The notes under the pieces were generated by a model. It saw nothing but the letters and a program-made list of their open reading frames with translations, was not told the DNA's origin and made no database searches. Source: Comamonas sp. (lineage in GTDB: Bacteria > Pseudomonadota > Gammaproteobacteria > Burkholderiales > Burkholderiaceae_C). Taken from it: DNA of 64,000 nt. The position numbers were made by a program, and so were the translations under genes. Numbering within the stretch: the stretch's first letter is position 1; each line of letters begins with the position of its first letter. The stretch lies in NCBI GenBank assembly GCA_031277805.1, contig JAITLR010000019.1, positions 182,831 through 246,830 on the forward strand, read 5' to 3'. This document shows, in pieces, positions 1 through 8,228 of the stretch.

Positions 1-527
1 TGCAAGATCTCCAGGTACAGCCTTTGGCCACCGAGCCGATTTACTTCTGCGGTCATGATGCGGACCAACAGGTCACCCCCCTGCTCTACTGGCGCAACCC
101 CGACGACCCAACACCTTGCCTGGACTTTGCCCATGCGGCCATTCAGCCTCTGGTGCTGCAATCGCGCCGCTACTCCATACGCCAGGCAGTGGAACAGGCT
201 GCAAGCGCCCAGCAGCTAGGGCTCAATATCGTGCACGAGCATGACTCGGCCCGGGTCATACGCTCTCTCTACCATTGCGGCGCGGGCTTTACCTTTACGC
301 CCTCATGCTCTCTGGCCGAGAGCCCTCAACCACAGGGCGCTCATTCGCAGTGGATCGTGGCTCGCATCTGCCAGCCCGATCTGCAACGCCACTACTACCT
401 GGCTCGCCAACCCGGACGCGCGCAGGATGCCGCCGTGAATGTCGTTCAGCACACGTTGCTGCAGCATGCCCAGACCCTGATTGCCGAAAGGTGCTGGCAA
501 GCACAGTGGCTCCACCAGGCACCGTGA
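1..527 (+). CDS. LysR-family transcriptional regulator, C-terminal part (cut by window edge)
   Basis: The reading frame is open from the left edge of the window to a TGA at 525-527, so the start lies outside; the TTG at 24 is only an internal codon. What is visible is the second half of a LysR effector-binding domain: a beta-strand segment with PIYFCGHDAD near the start and a closing part that reads like the usual LysR end (D-L-Q-R-H-Y-Y-L-A, then a long helix to the C-terminus). LysR proteins bind DNA as tetramers and respond to a small molecule. The next operon on the same strand handles an acyl substrate and is a plausible target. Family assignment is fair; the effector is unknown. Confidence 0.6.
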   Translation, partial: QDLQVQPLATEPIYFCGHDADQQVTPLLYWRNPDDPTPCLDFAHAAIQPLVLQSRRYSIRQAVEQAASAQQLGLNIVHEHDSARVIRSLYHCGAGFTFTPSCSLAESPQPQGAHSQWIVARICQPDLQRHYYLARQPGRAQDAAVNVVQHTLLQHAQTLIAERCWQAQWLHQAP

Positions 528-620
528 CCCACTGCTGTATTACCCATCACGCATGGTACTAACCCGCGGCTTCCAGTCCCTTCCCTTGCCGACTATCACG
601 CAAGCCATTGATTCGTATAG

Positions 621-639
621 CCATCAAAAAAATTGATGG
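621..639. promoter_or_regulatory. Inverted repeat upstream of the acyl-CoA ligase
   Basis: CCATCAA and TTGATGG (7 bp) are separated by five A residues, about 120 bp before the ligase start. It could be an operator for the neighbouring LysR regulator or a weak terminator. There is no T-run, so an operator is slightly more likely. No other evidence. Confidence 0.25.
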
Positions 640-755
640 CAAAGAATCATCAAACGGTATTTCCTTGAACCGAGCCATTTTGGGACAGTGGTCCCAGACA
701 CCGCACACCAATGTGGATTGGTTTCGCGCGAATCGGCTTCAACAAGGACTTGCCC

Positions 756-2342
756 ATGCCCACAGCTTCCCCCATGGCCAGCATGCCAGGCGCTCTGATT
801 CCCAATGTCGGCGCTCTCGTTGCCCGCTGCTGCGGTCTGTATGCCCGCCATCTGGCGGTGACCAGCGCCAGCAAAAACCTCAGCTACGCGGCATTGGAGC
901 AGCGCAGCAACCGCCTGGCCAACGCCCTGCTGGCACGAGGTCTCACGCGTGGAGACCGCGTAGGCATCTACCTGCCCAACTGCACCGAAATCGTCGAGAT
1001 CGAACTGGCCTGCTACAAGGCCGGCCTCATCAAGGCTCCATTCAACGCTCGCCTCTCGGCGCGTGAGCTGGTGGAAATTGCAGACAACAGCGACGCTGCG
1101 CTCATCATCACCACCACAGAGCGCGCAGACAGCTTCCGCACTCAACTGCGCAACCCACAGGTTCAGCTGGTCGAGCTCGGCGCTGAAAAAAACCATAGCT
1201 ATGAGCGCCTGCTAGAAAAGGCCTCAGACCAATTTTCACCAGTCAGTGTTCATGAGCATGAAATAGCCGTGCTGCACTACACCTCGGGTTCTTCGGGAAC
1301 GCTCAAGGCTGCGATGCAGACTTTCGGCAATCGCCTGGCGCAGTTACGCAAGTTTCTGATGCGCGGTGAGGGCATGCAGCCCGGCCATACCCTGGGCTTG
1401 GTCGGACCTGTCACCCACGCTTCCGGCATGCAGATGATGCCGGCCCTGTGCACGGGCGCCACCATTCACCTTTTCAGCAACTTCGAGCCCGCGCGCTTTC
1501 TGGAGGACATGCGTGGCCTGCGCGTCACTCATACCTTCATGGTGCCCACCATGATCAATATGCTGCTGACCGAGACTGCGGGCCAATACCGGCCCTTGCC
1601 CGACCTGCTGCGCCTGGGCTATGGCGCAGCCCCCATGGCCCCAGCCCGCATCATTCAGGCCATGGATGTATTTGGGCCCATCCTCAGCCAGGGCTATGGC
1701 GCAGGCGAGACCACCTCGGGTGTCTGCGCGCTGACCGTGCAGGACCACCTCTATGCCCGCGCCGCCAAACCCGAGTTGCTGGCCTCCTGCGGACGACCGT
1801 TTCTCGAATCATGTGTAGAGATCGTCGACGACGAAGGCCAGAGCGTTCCCCAAGGCGAAGTGGGCGAGATCGTGGTCAGTGGCACTGATGTATTCGCCGG
1901 CTACTGGCGCGCTCCCGAGCTGACAGCCGAGGTGCTGAAAAACGGGCGCTACCACACCGGCGACCTGGCCCGCATGGACGAAGAAGGCTTTGTCTATATC
2001 GTGGACCGTAAAAAAGACATGGTGATTTCAGGTGGCTTCAATGTCTACCCCTCGGAAGTCGAGGCCGTGCTCTATGAACACAGTGCCGTGCAGGATGCCT
2101 GCGTGTTCTCCATTCCCGATGAAAAGTGGGGCGAGGCCGTGGCTGCCCACATCGTGCTCAAACAAGGACAGTCAGCGGATGGTGAAGCCATCAACCGCTT
2201 TTGCGCCGAACGTCTGGGTGGTTTCAAGCGCCCACGCCATATCGAGTTTGTGCAGCAACTCCCCAAGAACCCCAATGGCAAGGTGATGCGCAAGACCGTG
2301 CAAGCACCGTACTGGGCCAATCACAGCCGAAAGGTCAACTGA
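756..2342 (+). CDS. Acyl-CoA synthetase (AMP-dependent CoA ligase)
   Basis: This adenylate-forming enzyme activates a carboxylic acid with ATP and CoA. The phosphate-binding loop is YTSGSSGT at about residues 175-182, followed by SQGYGAGETT (A5-type motif), YHTGDLARMDEEG and VDRKKDMVISGGFNVYPSE. The catalytic lysine sits in NPNGK close to the C-terminus. The product is 528 residues, normal for the family. The ATG at 756 is chosen because AAGGA lies 7 bases upstream; an in-frame ATG at 711 has no such site. It is followed after one base by an acyl-CoA dehydrogenase and then a Bug receptor, which suggests an operon for uptake, activation and oxidation of one acid. The substrate cannot be told from sequence. 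Confidence 0.88.
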   Translation: MPTASPMASMPGALIPNVGALVARCCGLYARHLAVTSASKNLSYAALEQRSNRLANALLARGLTRGDRVGIYLPNCTEIVEIELACYKAGLIKAPFNARLSARELVEIADNSDAALIITTTERADSFRTQLRNPQVQLVELGAEKNHSYERLLEKASDQFSPVSVHEHEIAVLHYTSGSSGTLKAAMQTFGNRLAQLRKFLMRGEGMQPGHTLGLVGPVTHASGMQMMPALCTGATIHLFSNFEPARFLEDMRGLRVTHTFMVPTMINMLLTETAGQYRPLPDLLRLGYGAAPMAPARIIQAMDVFGPILSQGYGAGETTSGVCALTVQDHLYARAAKPELLASCGRPFLESCVEIVDDEGQSVPQGEVGEIVVSGTDVFAGYWRAPELTAEVLKNGRYHTGDLARMDEEGFVYIVDRKKDMVISGGFNVYPSEVEAVLYEHSAVQDACVFSIPDEKWGEAVAAHIVLKQGQSADGEAINRFCAERLGGFKRPRHIEFVQQLPKNPNGKVMRKTVQAPYWANHSRKVN

Positions 2343-2343
2343 A

Positions 2344-3567
2344 ATGCATGCCAAGGACAGCACACCAATTGCCACTTCACTCACATCTCCCCTGCTTGAA
2401 ACGCCATTTGAAGGCTCGCCACGCGCCGCCGAGCTGATTGCTGCGCTGCAAGACTTTTTGCACGGAGAGTTGGCCGGTCTGGCACGCCAGCACGGCATCG
2501 ACCATGAAAACAGCGCCAGCAAGGATTTGCTGCGCCAGGTCTGGAAACGGTCGCATGCATTGGGTTTCTACGGCATGACTCTGCCCAAGGCCATGGGCGG
2601 CGAAGAACTCTCGGTGCTCGACCAGGTACTGATCAAGGAAGCCATCTATTCCAGCGGTTCTCCTTTTGCGCCTCATGTTCTGGGCGAGCTCAGTGGCCCG
2701 CCGCGCATAGGATCTTTGGTGCGCAAGGCTACGCCGCGGCAGATGGAGCAGTTCATCCTGCCCGTGGCACGCGCCGAAAGATCCATCTGTTTTGCCTTGA
2801 CGGAAGCGCAAGCCGGATCTGATGCAGGCGCTCTCGAAACCAGAGCGGTTCTGGAAGGTGAGCATTATGTGCTGACAGGCCGCAAGCGCTTCATCTCCGG
2901 CTCGCCGTTTGCGGACTTTGCCGTTCTCATGGCCTCCACCGCACCAGAGAACAGTCCCGAGCGCGAAATCAGCGCCTTTTTTGTGGATCTGAGCGCGCCG
3001 GGCGTCAAGGTCGTCAGTGGCTACAAGACCATGGCTGGACAATCGCATACCGGTGACATCCATCTGAACGCCGTTCGCGTGCCCGTGGCGCAGCTCATTG
3101 GCGAACCAGGGCGCGGCCTGGGTCTGGCCCTGGGGCGTATCACCGTCAACCGCTTGCTGCACTGCCCTGCCATGGTCGGTCTGGCCCAATGTGCGCTGCG
3201 CGATGCCCGTGACTATGCATTGGGCCGCCAGCAGTTTGGCCGCAGCATTGCCCAGTTCCAGTCCATACAGCACATGCTGGCCGACATGACCACCGACTGG
3301 ATGGCAGCCCGCGCGTTGATGGTCCAGACCGCCCAGGCGCTGGATGCAGGCATCGATGCCCGTGCCCAGGCATCGATGAGCAAGCTGTTCTGCTCCGAAA
3401 AAGCCTTTGCCATTGCCGACCGTGCAGTGCAGATCCATGGTGGCGAGGGCATTATCCAAGGCCGCCGGGTCGAGTTTCTGTTCCGCATGCTGCGCATGTA
3501 CCGCGTGCTGACAGGCACCAGCGAGATCCAGCGCAACACCATCGCCAAAGAGCTGCTTCAGCCCTGA
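2344..3567 (+). CDS. Acyl-CoA dehydrogenase family protein
   Basis: A 407-residue flavoprotein of the acyl-CoA dehydrogenase fold, expected to introduce a double bond next to the thioester using FAD. Recognisable segments are FALTEAQAGSDAG (flavin-binding strand), SGSPFADFAVLMA, HTGDIHLNAVRVP, the helix DYALGRQQFGRSIAQFQSIQHMLAD in pieces, and the C-terminal IHGGEGIIQG and TGTSEIQRNTIA. At the position where many family members carry the catalytic Glu (as in YEGT), this protein has Thr (VLTGTSEI), so the base must lie elsewhere, as in some subfamilies, or the activity differs. The ATG is one base after the stop of the CoA ligase, so the two are translationally close and probably share a substrate. 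Confidence 0.87.
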   Translation: MHAKDSTPIATSLTSPLLETPFEGSPRAAELIAALQDFLHGELAGLARQHGIDHENSASKDLLRQVWKRSHALGFYGMTLPKAMGGEELSVLDQVLIKEAIYSSGSPFAPHVLGELSGPPRIGSLVRKATPRQMEQFILPVARAERSICFALTEAQAGSDAGALETRAVLEGEHYVLTGRKRFISGSPFADFAVLMASTAPENSPEREISAFFVDLSAPGVKVVSGYKTMAGQSHTGDIHLNAVRVPVAQLIGEPGRGLGLALGRITVNRLLHCPAMVGLAQCALRDARDYALGRQQFGRSIAQFQSIQHMLADMTTDWMAARALMVQTAQALDAGIDARAQASMSKLFCSEKAFAIADRAVQIHGGEGIIQGRRVEFLFRMLRMYRVLTGTSEIQRNTIAKELLQP

Positions 3568-3573
3568 CGTGCC

Positions 3574-3600
3574 AAGCGCCAGCAGCTATCAAAACAGGAG
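3574..3600 (+). repeat. Dispersed short repeat supplying the ribosome-binding site
   Basis: The sequence AGCGCCAGCAGCTATCAAA followed by ACAGGAG is nearly identical to 63705-63731, where it also sits directly before a start codon. Here the AGGAG at its end is the ribosome-binding site for the Bug receptor. Further diverged copies lie at 14699-14750, 32661-32697, 43963-43980, 48533-48555 and 61463-61484. Confidence 0.75.
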
Positions 3601-3607
3601 ACAGACA

Positions 3608-4606
3608 ATGATGAGCCAGTTCTTGAACACCTCTCTAAGCAGCAATGACCGCCGCCAATGGCTGCGTATGGCCGTCGCCAGCCTGGGTGCCGCCAGTCTG
3701 CCTGCCATGGCCCAGACCTGGCCCAGCCGCCCCATCAAATGGGTTGTGCCCTATATGGCTGGTACCGGACCCGACAACGCTGCGCGCATCGTGGCCGAAG
3801 CACTGAGCCAGCAACTCGGACAGCCCGTGATCATCGAAAACCGCCCCGGCGCAGGCGGGAACATCGGCGCGCGCCAGGTCGCCAAGGCTGCTGCGGACGG
3901 CTATACCCTGCTCTACTCTGGCTCACCCATGGCAGCGGCCATGCGCATGTATAAAACGCCGGGCTTCGAGGTGTTCAGGGACTTCAAGCATGTGATGGGC
4001 ATTTCCCGCTCGGATATCTTGCTGGTCGTACACCCCGATTCGGGCCTGCGCTCTGTGGCCGACCTACAAGCAGCCAGCAAGGCCCGCGACATCGACTACG
4101 CCTCTGGCGGCGTAGGCACCCCGTCTCACCTAGGTGTGGAGTTGCTGCTGTCTGCCATGAATACCCGGGCCATCCATGTTCCATACAAAGGCGCCTCCGA
4201 GCTGGTCAATGCTGTGCTGGGCAAGCAAGTCGTGTTCGGTGCGCCGATTTTTTCCGTTGCCTATCCCCATGTGCAGGCTGGCAAGCTCATTCCCTTGGCC
4301 GTAGCTGGCGAGCAACGCAATGACAAGCTGCCCCAGGTTCCCACACTTGATGAGGCCGGGGTGAAGAATGTGCATCTAAGTTCATGGGGTGGCCTGTCGG
4401 TGCCCAGGGATACGCCAGAAGCGGTCACCATCAGGCTTCGCAATGCCATGGACGCCGTGCTGAGCCAGCCCAAGGTACGTCAGACGCTAGAGATGGATGG
4501 CGGCAAGGTGCAAGTTTTGGACTCTGCCACCTACACCCTGGCGTTCGAGCATGAGCTGAAATTCACCGAAACCATGATGAAGCGCATAGGTCTTCAAGCG
4601 GTGTGA
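3608..4606 (+). CDS. Bug/TctC-family periplasmic solute-binding protein
   Basis: Secreted extracytoplasmic receptor that captures a carboxylate in the periplasm; this family is greatly expanded in beta-proteobacteria. The N-terminus has RRQWLRMAVASLGAASLPAMAQ, a signal sequence with a possible twin-arginine start and an AMAQ-type cleavage site. The mature protein begins TWPSRPIKWVVPY and shows IENRPGAGGNIGARQVAKA, the family hallmark, then ADGYTLLYS. The start at 3608 has AGGAG 7 bases upstream, provided by the dispersed repeat. The tctA/tctB membrane partners are not adjacent, which is usual for Bug proteins. As the last gene of the ligase/dehydrogenase operon it probably binds the acid that operon degrades. 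Confidence 0.9.
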   Translation: MMSQFLNTSLSSNDRRQWLRMAVASLGAASLPAMAQTWPSRPIKWVVPYMAGTGPDNAARIVAEALSQQLGQPVIIENRPGAGGNIGARQVAKAAADGYTLLYSGSPMAAAMRMYKTPGFEVFRDFKHVMGISRSDILLVVHPDSGLRSVADLQAASKARDIDYASGGVGTPSHLGVELLLSAMNTRAIHVPYKGASELVNAVLGKQVVFGAPIFSVAYPHVQAGKLIPLAVAGEQRNDKLPQVPTLDEAGVKNVHLSSWGGLSVPRDTPEAVTIRLRNAMDAVLSQPKVRQTLEMDGGKVQVLDSATYTLAFEHELKFTETMMKRIGLQAV

Positions 4607-4704
4607 AAGCTCTGACAGGGCTGCCATGATCGGATGTCGCTGTCGCCTGCTCATTCCCGCATACCCCGGAGCCTATGGGCATTCGCGGATAATCGGCTCC
4701 AGTC

Positions 4705-6750
4705 ATGATCAGCCTCAAGAACATTACGCTGCGCCGCGGCACCAAAGTCCTGCTCGACCAAGTCAGCACCACCATCAACCCTGGAGAGTCCGTCGGCCTT
4801 GTCGGTCGCAACGGTGCCGGAAAGTCCAGTCTGTTTGCCCTGCTCAACGGCAGCATCAGCGAAGACGGGGGGGATTTTTTCATCCCTCCTCAGTGGCGCA
4901 TGGCCCAGGTGGCACAGCACATGCCGGAAACCGACGAATCGGCCACCCAGTTCGTCCTGGATGGCGACACGCGCCTGGCCGAGCTGAACGCTCAATTGGC
5001 TGCCGCCGAGGCCTCAGGCGACGGCATGGAAATTGCCCAAGCCTATGTGGATCTGGCCGATGCCGGTGCGCATGATGCGGAGTCGCGCGCACAAGCCCTG
5101 ATTCTGGGTCTGGGCTTCAAGGTTTCCGAACTCGATCACCCGGTCAACAGCTTCTCGGGCGGCTGGCGCATGCGCCTGCAGCTGGCCCGTGCGCTGATGG
5201 CGCCCAGCGATCTGCTGCTGCTGGACGAACCCACCAACCACTTGGATCTGGACGCCCTGGTCTGGCTGGAAGCCTGGCTCAAGCGCTATAGCGGCACGAT
5301 GATCGTCATCAGCCACGATCGCGAATTCCTGGACGCCATCACCAACGTCACTCTGCAGATTCAGGGCGGGCAGATCAACCGCTACGGCGGCAATTACTCG
5401 CGCTTTGAAGAGCTGCGCGCCCAGCAGCTGGAGCTGCAAGCGGCCAGCTTTGCCAAGCAACAGGAGAAGATGGCTCACCTGCAGAAGTTCATTGACCGCT
5501 TCAAGGCCAAGGCCAGCAAGGCCAAGCAGGCACAAAGCCGGGTCAAGCAGCTCGAGCGCATGGAAAAAATCGGCCCGGTGCTGGCCGAGGCCGAATTCAC
5601 CTTCGAATTCAAGGAACCGGCCAATCTGCCCAACCCGATGCTGGCCATCTCCGATGCGGCCTTTGGTTACAAGGACGAAGACGGCAACGAAACCACCATC
5701 CTGCGCGGCGTCAACCGCTCGGTGCTGGCCGGTCAGCGCATCGGTATTCTGGGCGCCAACGGCCAGGGTAAATCCACCCTCGTCAAGACCATTGCCCGCG
5801 AGATGGGCGCACTGGCCGGTACCGTGACCGAAGGCAAGGGCCTCAATATCGGCTACTTTGCCCAGCAGGAACTGGACGTGCTGCGCCCCAGCGAGAACCC
5901 GCTGGAGCACATGATCCGTCTGGCGCGCGAGCTGGGTGCAGCCGCCCCAGCCGCCAGCCGCGAGCAAGACCTACGCAACTGGCTTGGCACCTTCAATTTC
6001 AGCGGCGACATGGTCAAGCAGGCCGTGGGCAGCATGAGTGGCGGCGAAAAAGCCCGTCTGGTGCTGGCCATGATCGTCTGGCAGCGCCCCAACCTGCTGC
6101 TGCTGGACGAGCCTACCAACCACCTGGACCTGGCTACCCGCGAAGCGCTGGCCATGGCGCTCAACGACTTCGACGGCACCGTCATGCTGGTCTCCCACGA
6201 TCGCCACCTGCTGCGCGCCGTGTGTGAAGACTTCTGGATGGTGGGCCGCGGCGTGGTCGGTCCCTTCGATGGTGACCTGGACGACTACCAGCGCTATCTG
6301 CTGGACGAATCCAAGCGCCTGCGCGAAGAGGCCCGCAAGGCCGATCAGCAAGCCAGCAGCGCGCCAGCCGTGCAAGCCGCGGCCGAAGTGGTGCCTGAAG
6401 TGCCTGTAGCCCCCGTGGCCAAAGCGCCGGAAGCTCCTAAAACAGAGGCGCCCACAGATACCGCAGCTGACCCCAAGGAAGCCCGCCGTCTGGCCGCCGC
6501 CGCGCGCCAGCAGCTGGCCGAGAAAAGCAAGCCCTTCAAGAAAGAGCTGGAGCAGATCGACAAAAAGCTGCCCCAACTCAACACCCAGCGCAGCACACTG
6601 GAGGCCAAGCTGGCCACTCCCGGCCTGGCGGGCGCCGATATTGTCGAAGCGGGCAAGCAGCTGAGCAACGTCAACGGCGAAATCGACCAGCTGGAAGAGC
6701 GCTGGCTGGAGCTTTCGGAGCAAATCGAAGCGCTTTCCGCCGAAGCCTGA
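4705..6750 (+). CDS. yheS: ABC-F family ATPase, YheS type
   Basis: Soluble protein with two ATP-binding cassettes in tandem and no membrane segments; ABC-F proteins act on ribosomes. Cassette 1 has GRNGAGKSS at residues 34-42, signature FSGGWRMRLQLA and Walker B LLLLDEPTNHLDLD. The linker is Lys/Ala/Gln-rich (KAKASKAKQAQSR). Cassette 2 has GANGQGKST, MSGGEKARL and LLLLDEPTNHLDL. A Pro/Ala-rich stretch then leads to a C-terminal coiled coil (about residues 590-680). Overall sequence reads like E. coli YheS. It stands alone, with its own start (ATG 4705) and a weak hairpin after the stop. Confidence 0.9.
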   Translation: MISLKNITLRRGTKVLLDQVSTTINPGESVGLVGRNGAGKSSLFALLNGSISEDGGDFFIPPQWRMAQVAQHMPETDESATQFVLDGDTRLAELNAQLAAAEASGDGMEIAQAYVDLADAGAHDAESRAQALILGLGFKVSELDHPVNSFSGGWRMRLQLARALMAPSDLLLLDEPTNHLDLDALVWLEAWLKRYSGTMIVISHDREFLDAITNVTLQIQGGQINRYGGNYSRFEELRAQQLELQAASFAKQQEKMAHLQKFIDRFKAKASKAKQAQSRVKQLERMEKIGPVLAEAEFTFEFKEPANLPNPMLAISDAAFGYKDEDGNETTILRGVNRSVLAGQRIGILGANGQGKSTLVKTIAREMGALAGTVTEGKGLNIGYFAQQELDVLRPSENPLEHMIRLARELGAAAPAASREQDLRNWLGTFNFSGDMVKQAVGSMSGGEKARLVLAMIVWQRPNLLLLDEPTNHLDLATREALAMALNDFDGTVMLVSHDRHLLRAVCEDFWMVGRGVVGPFDGDLDDYQRYLLDESKRLREEARKADQQASSAPAVQAAAEVVPEVPVAPVAKAPEAPKTEAPTDTAADPKEARRLAAAARQQLAEKSKPFKKELEQIDKKLPQLNTQRSTLEAKLATPGLAGADIVEAGKQLSNVNGEIDQLEERWLELSEQIEALSAEA

Positions 6751-6756
6751 CACCCG

Positions 6757-6773
6757 GGCCCAGAAATTGGGCC
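6757..6773 (+). terminator. Hairpin after yheS
   Basis: GGCCCA, a 5-base loop and TGGGCC form a 6-bp stem six bases after the yheS stop. No T-run follows, so termination is uncertain. Confidence 0.35.
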
Positions 6774-6934
6774 TTGAATGGACTTCCAGAGAAATTGGCA
6801 GCCAGCCCATGTCCATCATGCGCTGGCTGCTCTTGTTTTTGGGGTAGCCAAGATGCGATGCGCAACATCGAAACACCCTGCTTGCATTTTTTTGCGGTTT
6901 TAATTCAGCTTTCCGTCAACCTGCGGTAATCCCG

Positions 6935-7173
6935 AGGCGTTGAACACGCAAAGGAGTGAACTGCAATGACCAACACTGTTACCGACACCGCCAACGCCCT
7001 GCCCCGTCAGGCCGCGGCCATGTCCCTGATGGCTTGGCCCTGGGACGAGCGTGACCGCAAGCGTTCCCCCATCTGCGCAGCCTGATTTACCACTGGATAA
7101 ACGATCAGTCAAAAAATTGTTCAAAAGCTGTCAACCAGCTGAACTGCTCAGGCGTTGAACAAGCAAACAGGAG
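6935..7173 (+). repeat. Duplicated leader of the two micro-genes
   Basis: The string AGGCGTTGAACA-(C/A)-GCAAA followed by a GGAG ribosome-binding site occurs at 6935-6956 and again at 7150-7173, each time just before a tiny gene. A 'GTCAACC' also precedes both. The second copy lies in an 8-bp inverted repeat (TTGTTCAA at 7117-7124 with TTGAACAA at 7155-7162). The duplication therefore covers leader plus gene, not only the coding part. Confidence 0.7.
6966..7085 (+). CDS. Micro-protein with WPWDERDRKR motif (39 aa), unrecognised
   Basis: An ATG at 6966 preceded at 9 bases by a clean AAGGAG opens a 39-residue frame ending TGA at 7083-7085. The first half is Thr/Ala-rich; the second reads MSLMAWPWDERDRKR, then SPICAA. 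The segment MS-x-x-x-WP-x-DERDRKR recurs in the next tiny gene, which argues for real coding. There is no signal peptide and the charged tail is strongly basic/acidic. I know no family with this motif. It could be a leader peptide, a small regulatory protein or an antisense-type RNA that happens to be translated. Confidence 0.55.
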   Translation: MTNTVTDTANALPRQAAAMSLMAWPWDERDRKRSPICAA

Positions 7174-7183
7174 AGATTTCCCC

Positions 7184-7243
7184 ATGCAAAGCACTTACAT
7201 CATGTCCATCTGGCCCGAAGACGAACGCGATCGCAAGCGTTAA
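7184..7243 (+). CDS. Micro-protein with WPEDERDRKR motif (19 aa), unrecognised
   Basis: A 19-residue frame (MQSTYIMSIWPEDERDRKR) begins at an ATG with AGGAG 10 bases upstream and ends in TAA. It is a shortened relative of the 39-residue product at 6966: the shared core is MS-x-x-WP-x-DERDRKR with W, P, D, E, R, D, R, K and R all kept, while codons differ (GACGAGCGT against GACGAACGC), which suggests selection on protein sequence. The stop codon lies in the centre of a perfect 9-bp inverted repeat. Function unknown. Confidence 0.55.
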   Translation: MQSTYIMSIWPEDERDRKR

Positions 7244-7275
7244 ACGCTTGCAGGCAATACCCGAGGCGGTATTGC
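7233..7275 (+). other. Two perfect hairpins at and after the second micro-gene stop
   Basis: GCAAGCGTTAAACGCTTGC at 7233-7251 is a perfect 9-bp inverted repeat with its centre on the TAA stop. It is followed at once by GCAATACC-CGAGGC-GGTATTGC (7254-7275), an 8-bp stem with a six-base loop. Neither has a T-run, so these look like RNA structure rather than a terminator. Translation to the stop codon would melt the first hairpin. Confidence 0.5.
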
Positions 7276-7375
7276 AGCCAGGTGCCCCGGCAGCAAGGCA
7301 CTGAAGGCGACTTGAAAACCAAGACTCGCTGCCTTTCCGCCCAGAATCGCTGTCACCAGCGACACCCCCACAAAG

Positions 7376-7405
7376 ACCCGCAAGAATTCATTTCTGCGGG
7401 TTTTG
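7376..7405 (+). terminator. Rho-independent terminator of the micro-gene transcript
   Basis: ACCCGCA and TGCGGGT pair around a 12-base loop and are followed by TTTTGTCATTT. It marks the end of a transcript of about 450 bases that starts before 6935 and carries both micro-genes. Confidence 0.6.
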
Positions 7406-7446
7406 TCATTTCTGTTCTTTTAGCCCTACTTGCGAAGACAGATATG

Positions 7447-7472
7447 AAAAAAGGAGCCGAAGCTCCTTTTTT
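7447..7472 (-). terminator. Bidirectional terminator after phaB
   Basis: A6-GGAGC-CGAA-GCTCC-T6 is a compact symmetric terminator 19 bases after the phaB stop and works on paper in both directions, separating the micro-gene transcript from the pha operon. Confidence 0.8.
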
Positions 7473-7490
7473 GTGTGATGCCCTGAAGGC

Positions 7491-8228
7491 TCAGTGCATG
7501 TGCAGGCCGCCATTGACCGAGAAATCAGCACCCGTGGAATAGCCACCTTCGTCGGATGCCAGCCAGGAAATGATGGAAGCGATTTCGCTGGGCTCGCCCA
7601 GGCGCTTGACTGGCACGCCAGCCACAATCTTTTCCAATACATCGGGACGGATGGCCTTGACCATGTCGGTACCGATATAGCCTGGGCTGACGGTGTTCAC
7701 GGTCACGCCCTTGGTCGCCAGTTCCTGGGCCAAAGCCATGGTGAAGCCGTGCATGCCCGCCTTGGCTGCCGAGTAGTTGGTTTGACCGGCCTGGCCCTTG
7801 GCGCCATTGACCGAGCTGATGTTGACGATGCGGCCCCAACCTTTTTCCACCATGTCAGCCACCACTTGCTTGGTGACGTTGAACATTGAGTTCAGATTGG
7901 TTTCAATGACGGCATGCCAGTCATCGGGTGTCATCTTGACGAACATGCGATCGCGGGTAATGCCAGCATTGTTCACCAGCACATCGATCGCGCCATGCTC
8001 GGCCTTGGTTTTGTTGAAGGCCTCGACAGTGGACTCCCAGTCCCCCACATTGCCAACCGATGCATGGAAGGTATAACCCAGCGCTTTTTGCTCGCCAAGC
8101 CACTTCTCGAAATCCCGGGATGGTCCACAACCCGCGATGACCTTGAAGCCATCTTTATGCAAACGTTGGCAAATAGCGGTACCGATACCACCCATGCCCC
8201 CCGTGACGTACGCTACTTTCTGAGCCAT
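7491..8228 (-). CDS. phaB: Acetoacetyl-CoA reductase
   Basis: Short-chain dehydrogenase of 245 residues that reduces acetoacetyl-CoA to (R)-3-hydroxybutyryl-CoA with NADPH, the second step of polyhydroxybutyrate synthesis. It starts MAQKVAYVTGGMGGIGTAIC with the Rossmann glycine motif at about residues 10-16; the active site is NISSVNG then NYSAAKAG (Ser-Tyr-Lys). It ends SVNGGLHMH, like known PhaB. GGAGAG precedes the ATG. It is the last gene of phaC-phaA-phaB and closes with a strong terminator. Confidence 0.94.
   Translation of the reverse strand: MAQKVAYVTGGMGGIGTAICQRLHKDGFKVIAGCGPSRDFEKWLGEQKALGYTFHASVGNVGDWESTVEAFNKTKAEHGAIDVLVNNAGITRDRMFVKMTPDDWHAVIETNLNSMFNVTKQVVADMVEKGWGRIVNISSVNGAKGQAGQTNYSAAKAGMHGFTMALAQELATKGVTVNTVSPGYIGTDMVKAIRPDVLEKIVAGVPVKRLGEPSEIASIISWLASDEGGYSTGADFSVNGGLHMH

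Noticed and set aside
1191..1225. Sequence resembling the dispersed repeat (CATAGCTATGAGCGCC) in the acyl-CoA ligase gene
   Set aside because: It codes YERLLEKA, which is common in this enzyme family at that place, so similarity is probably chance.
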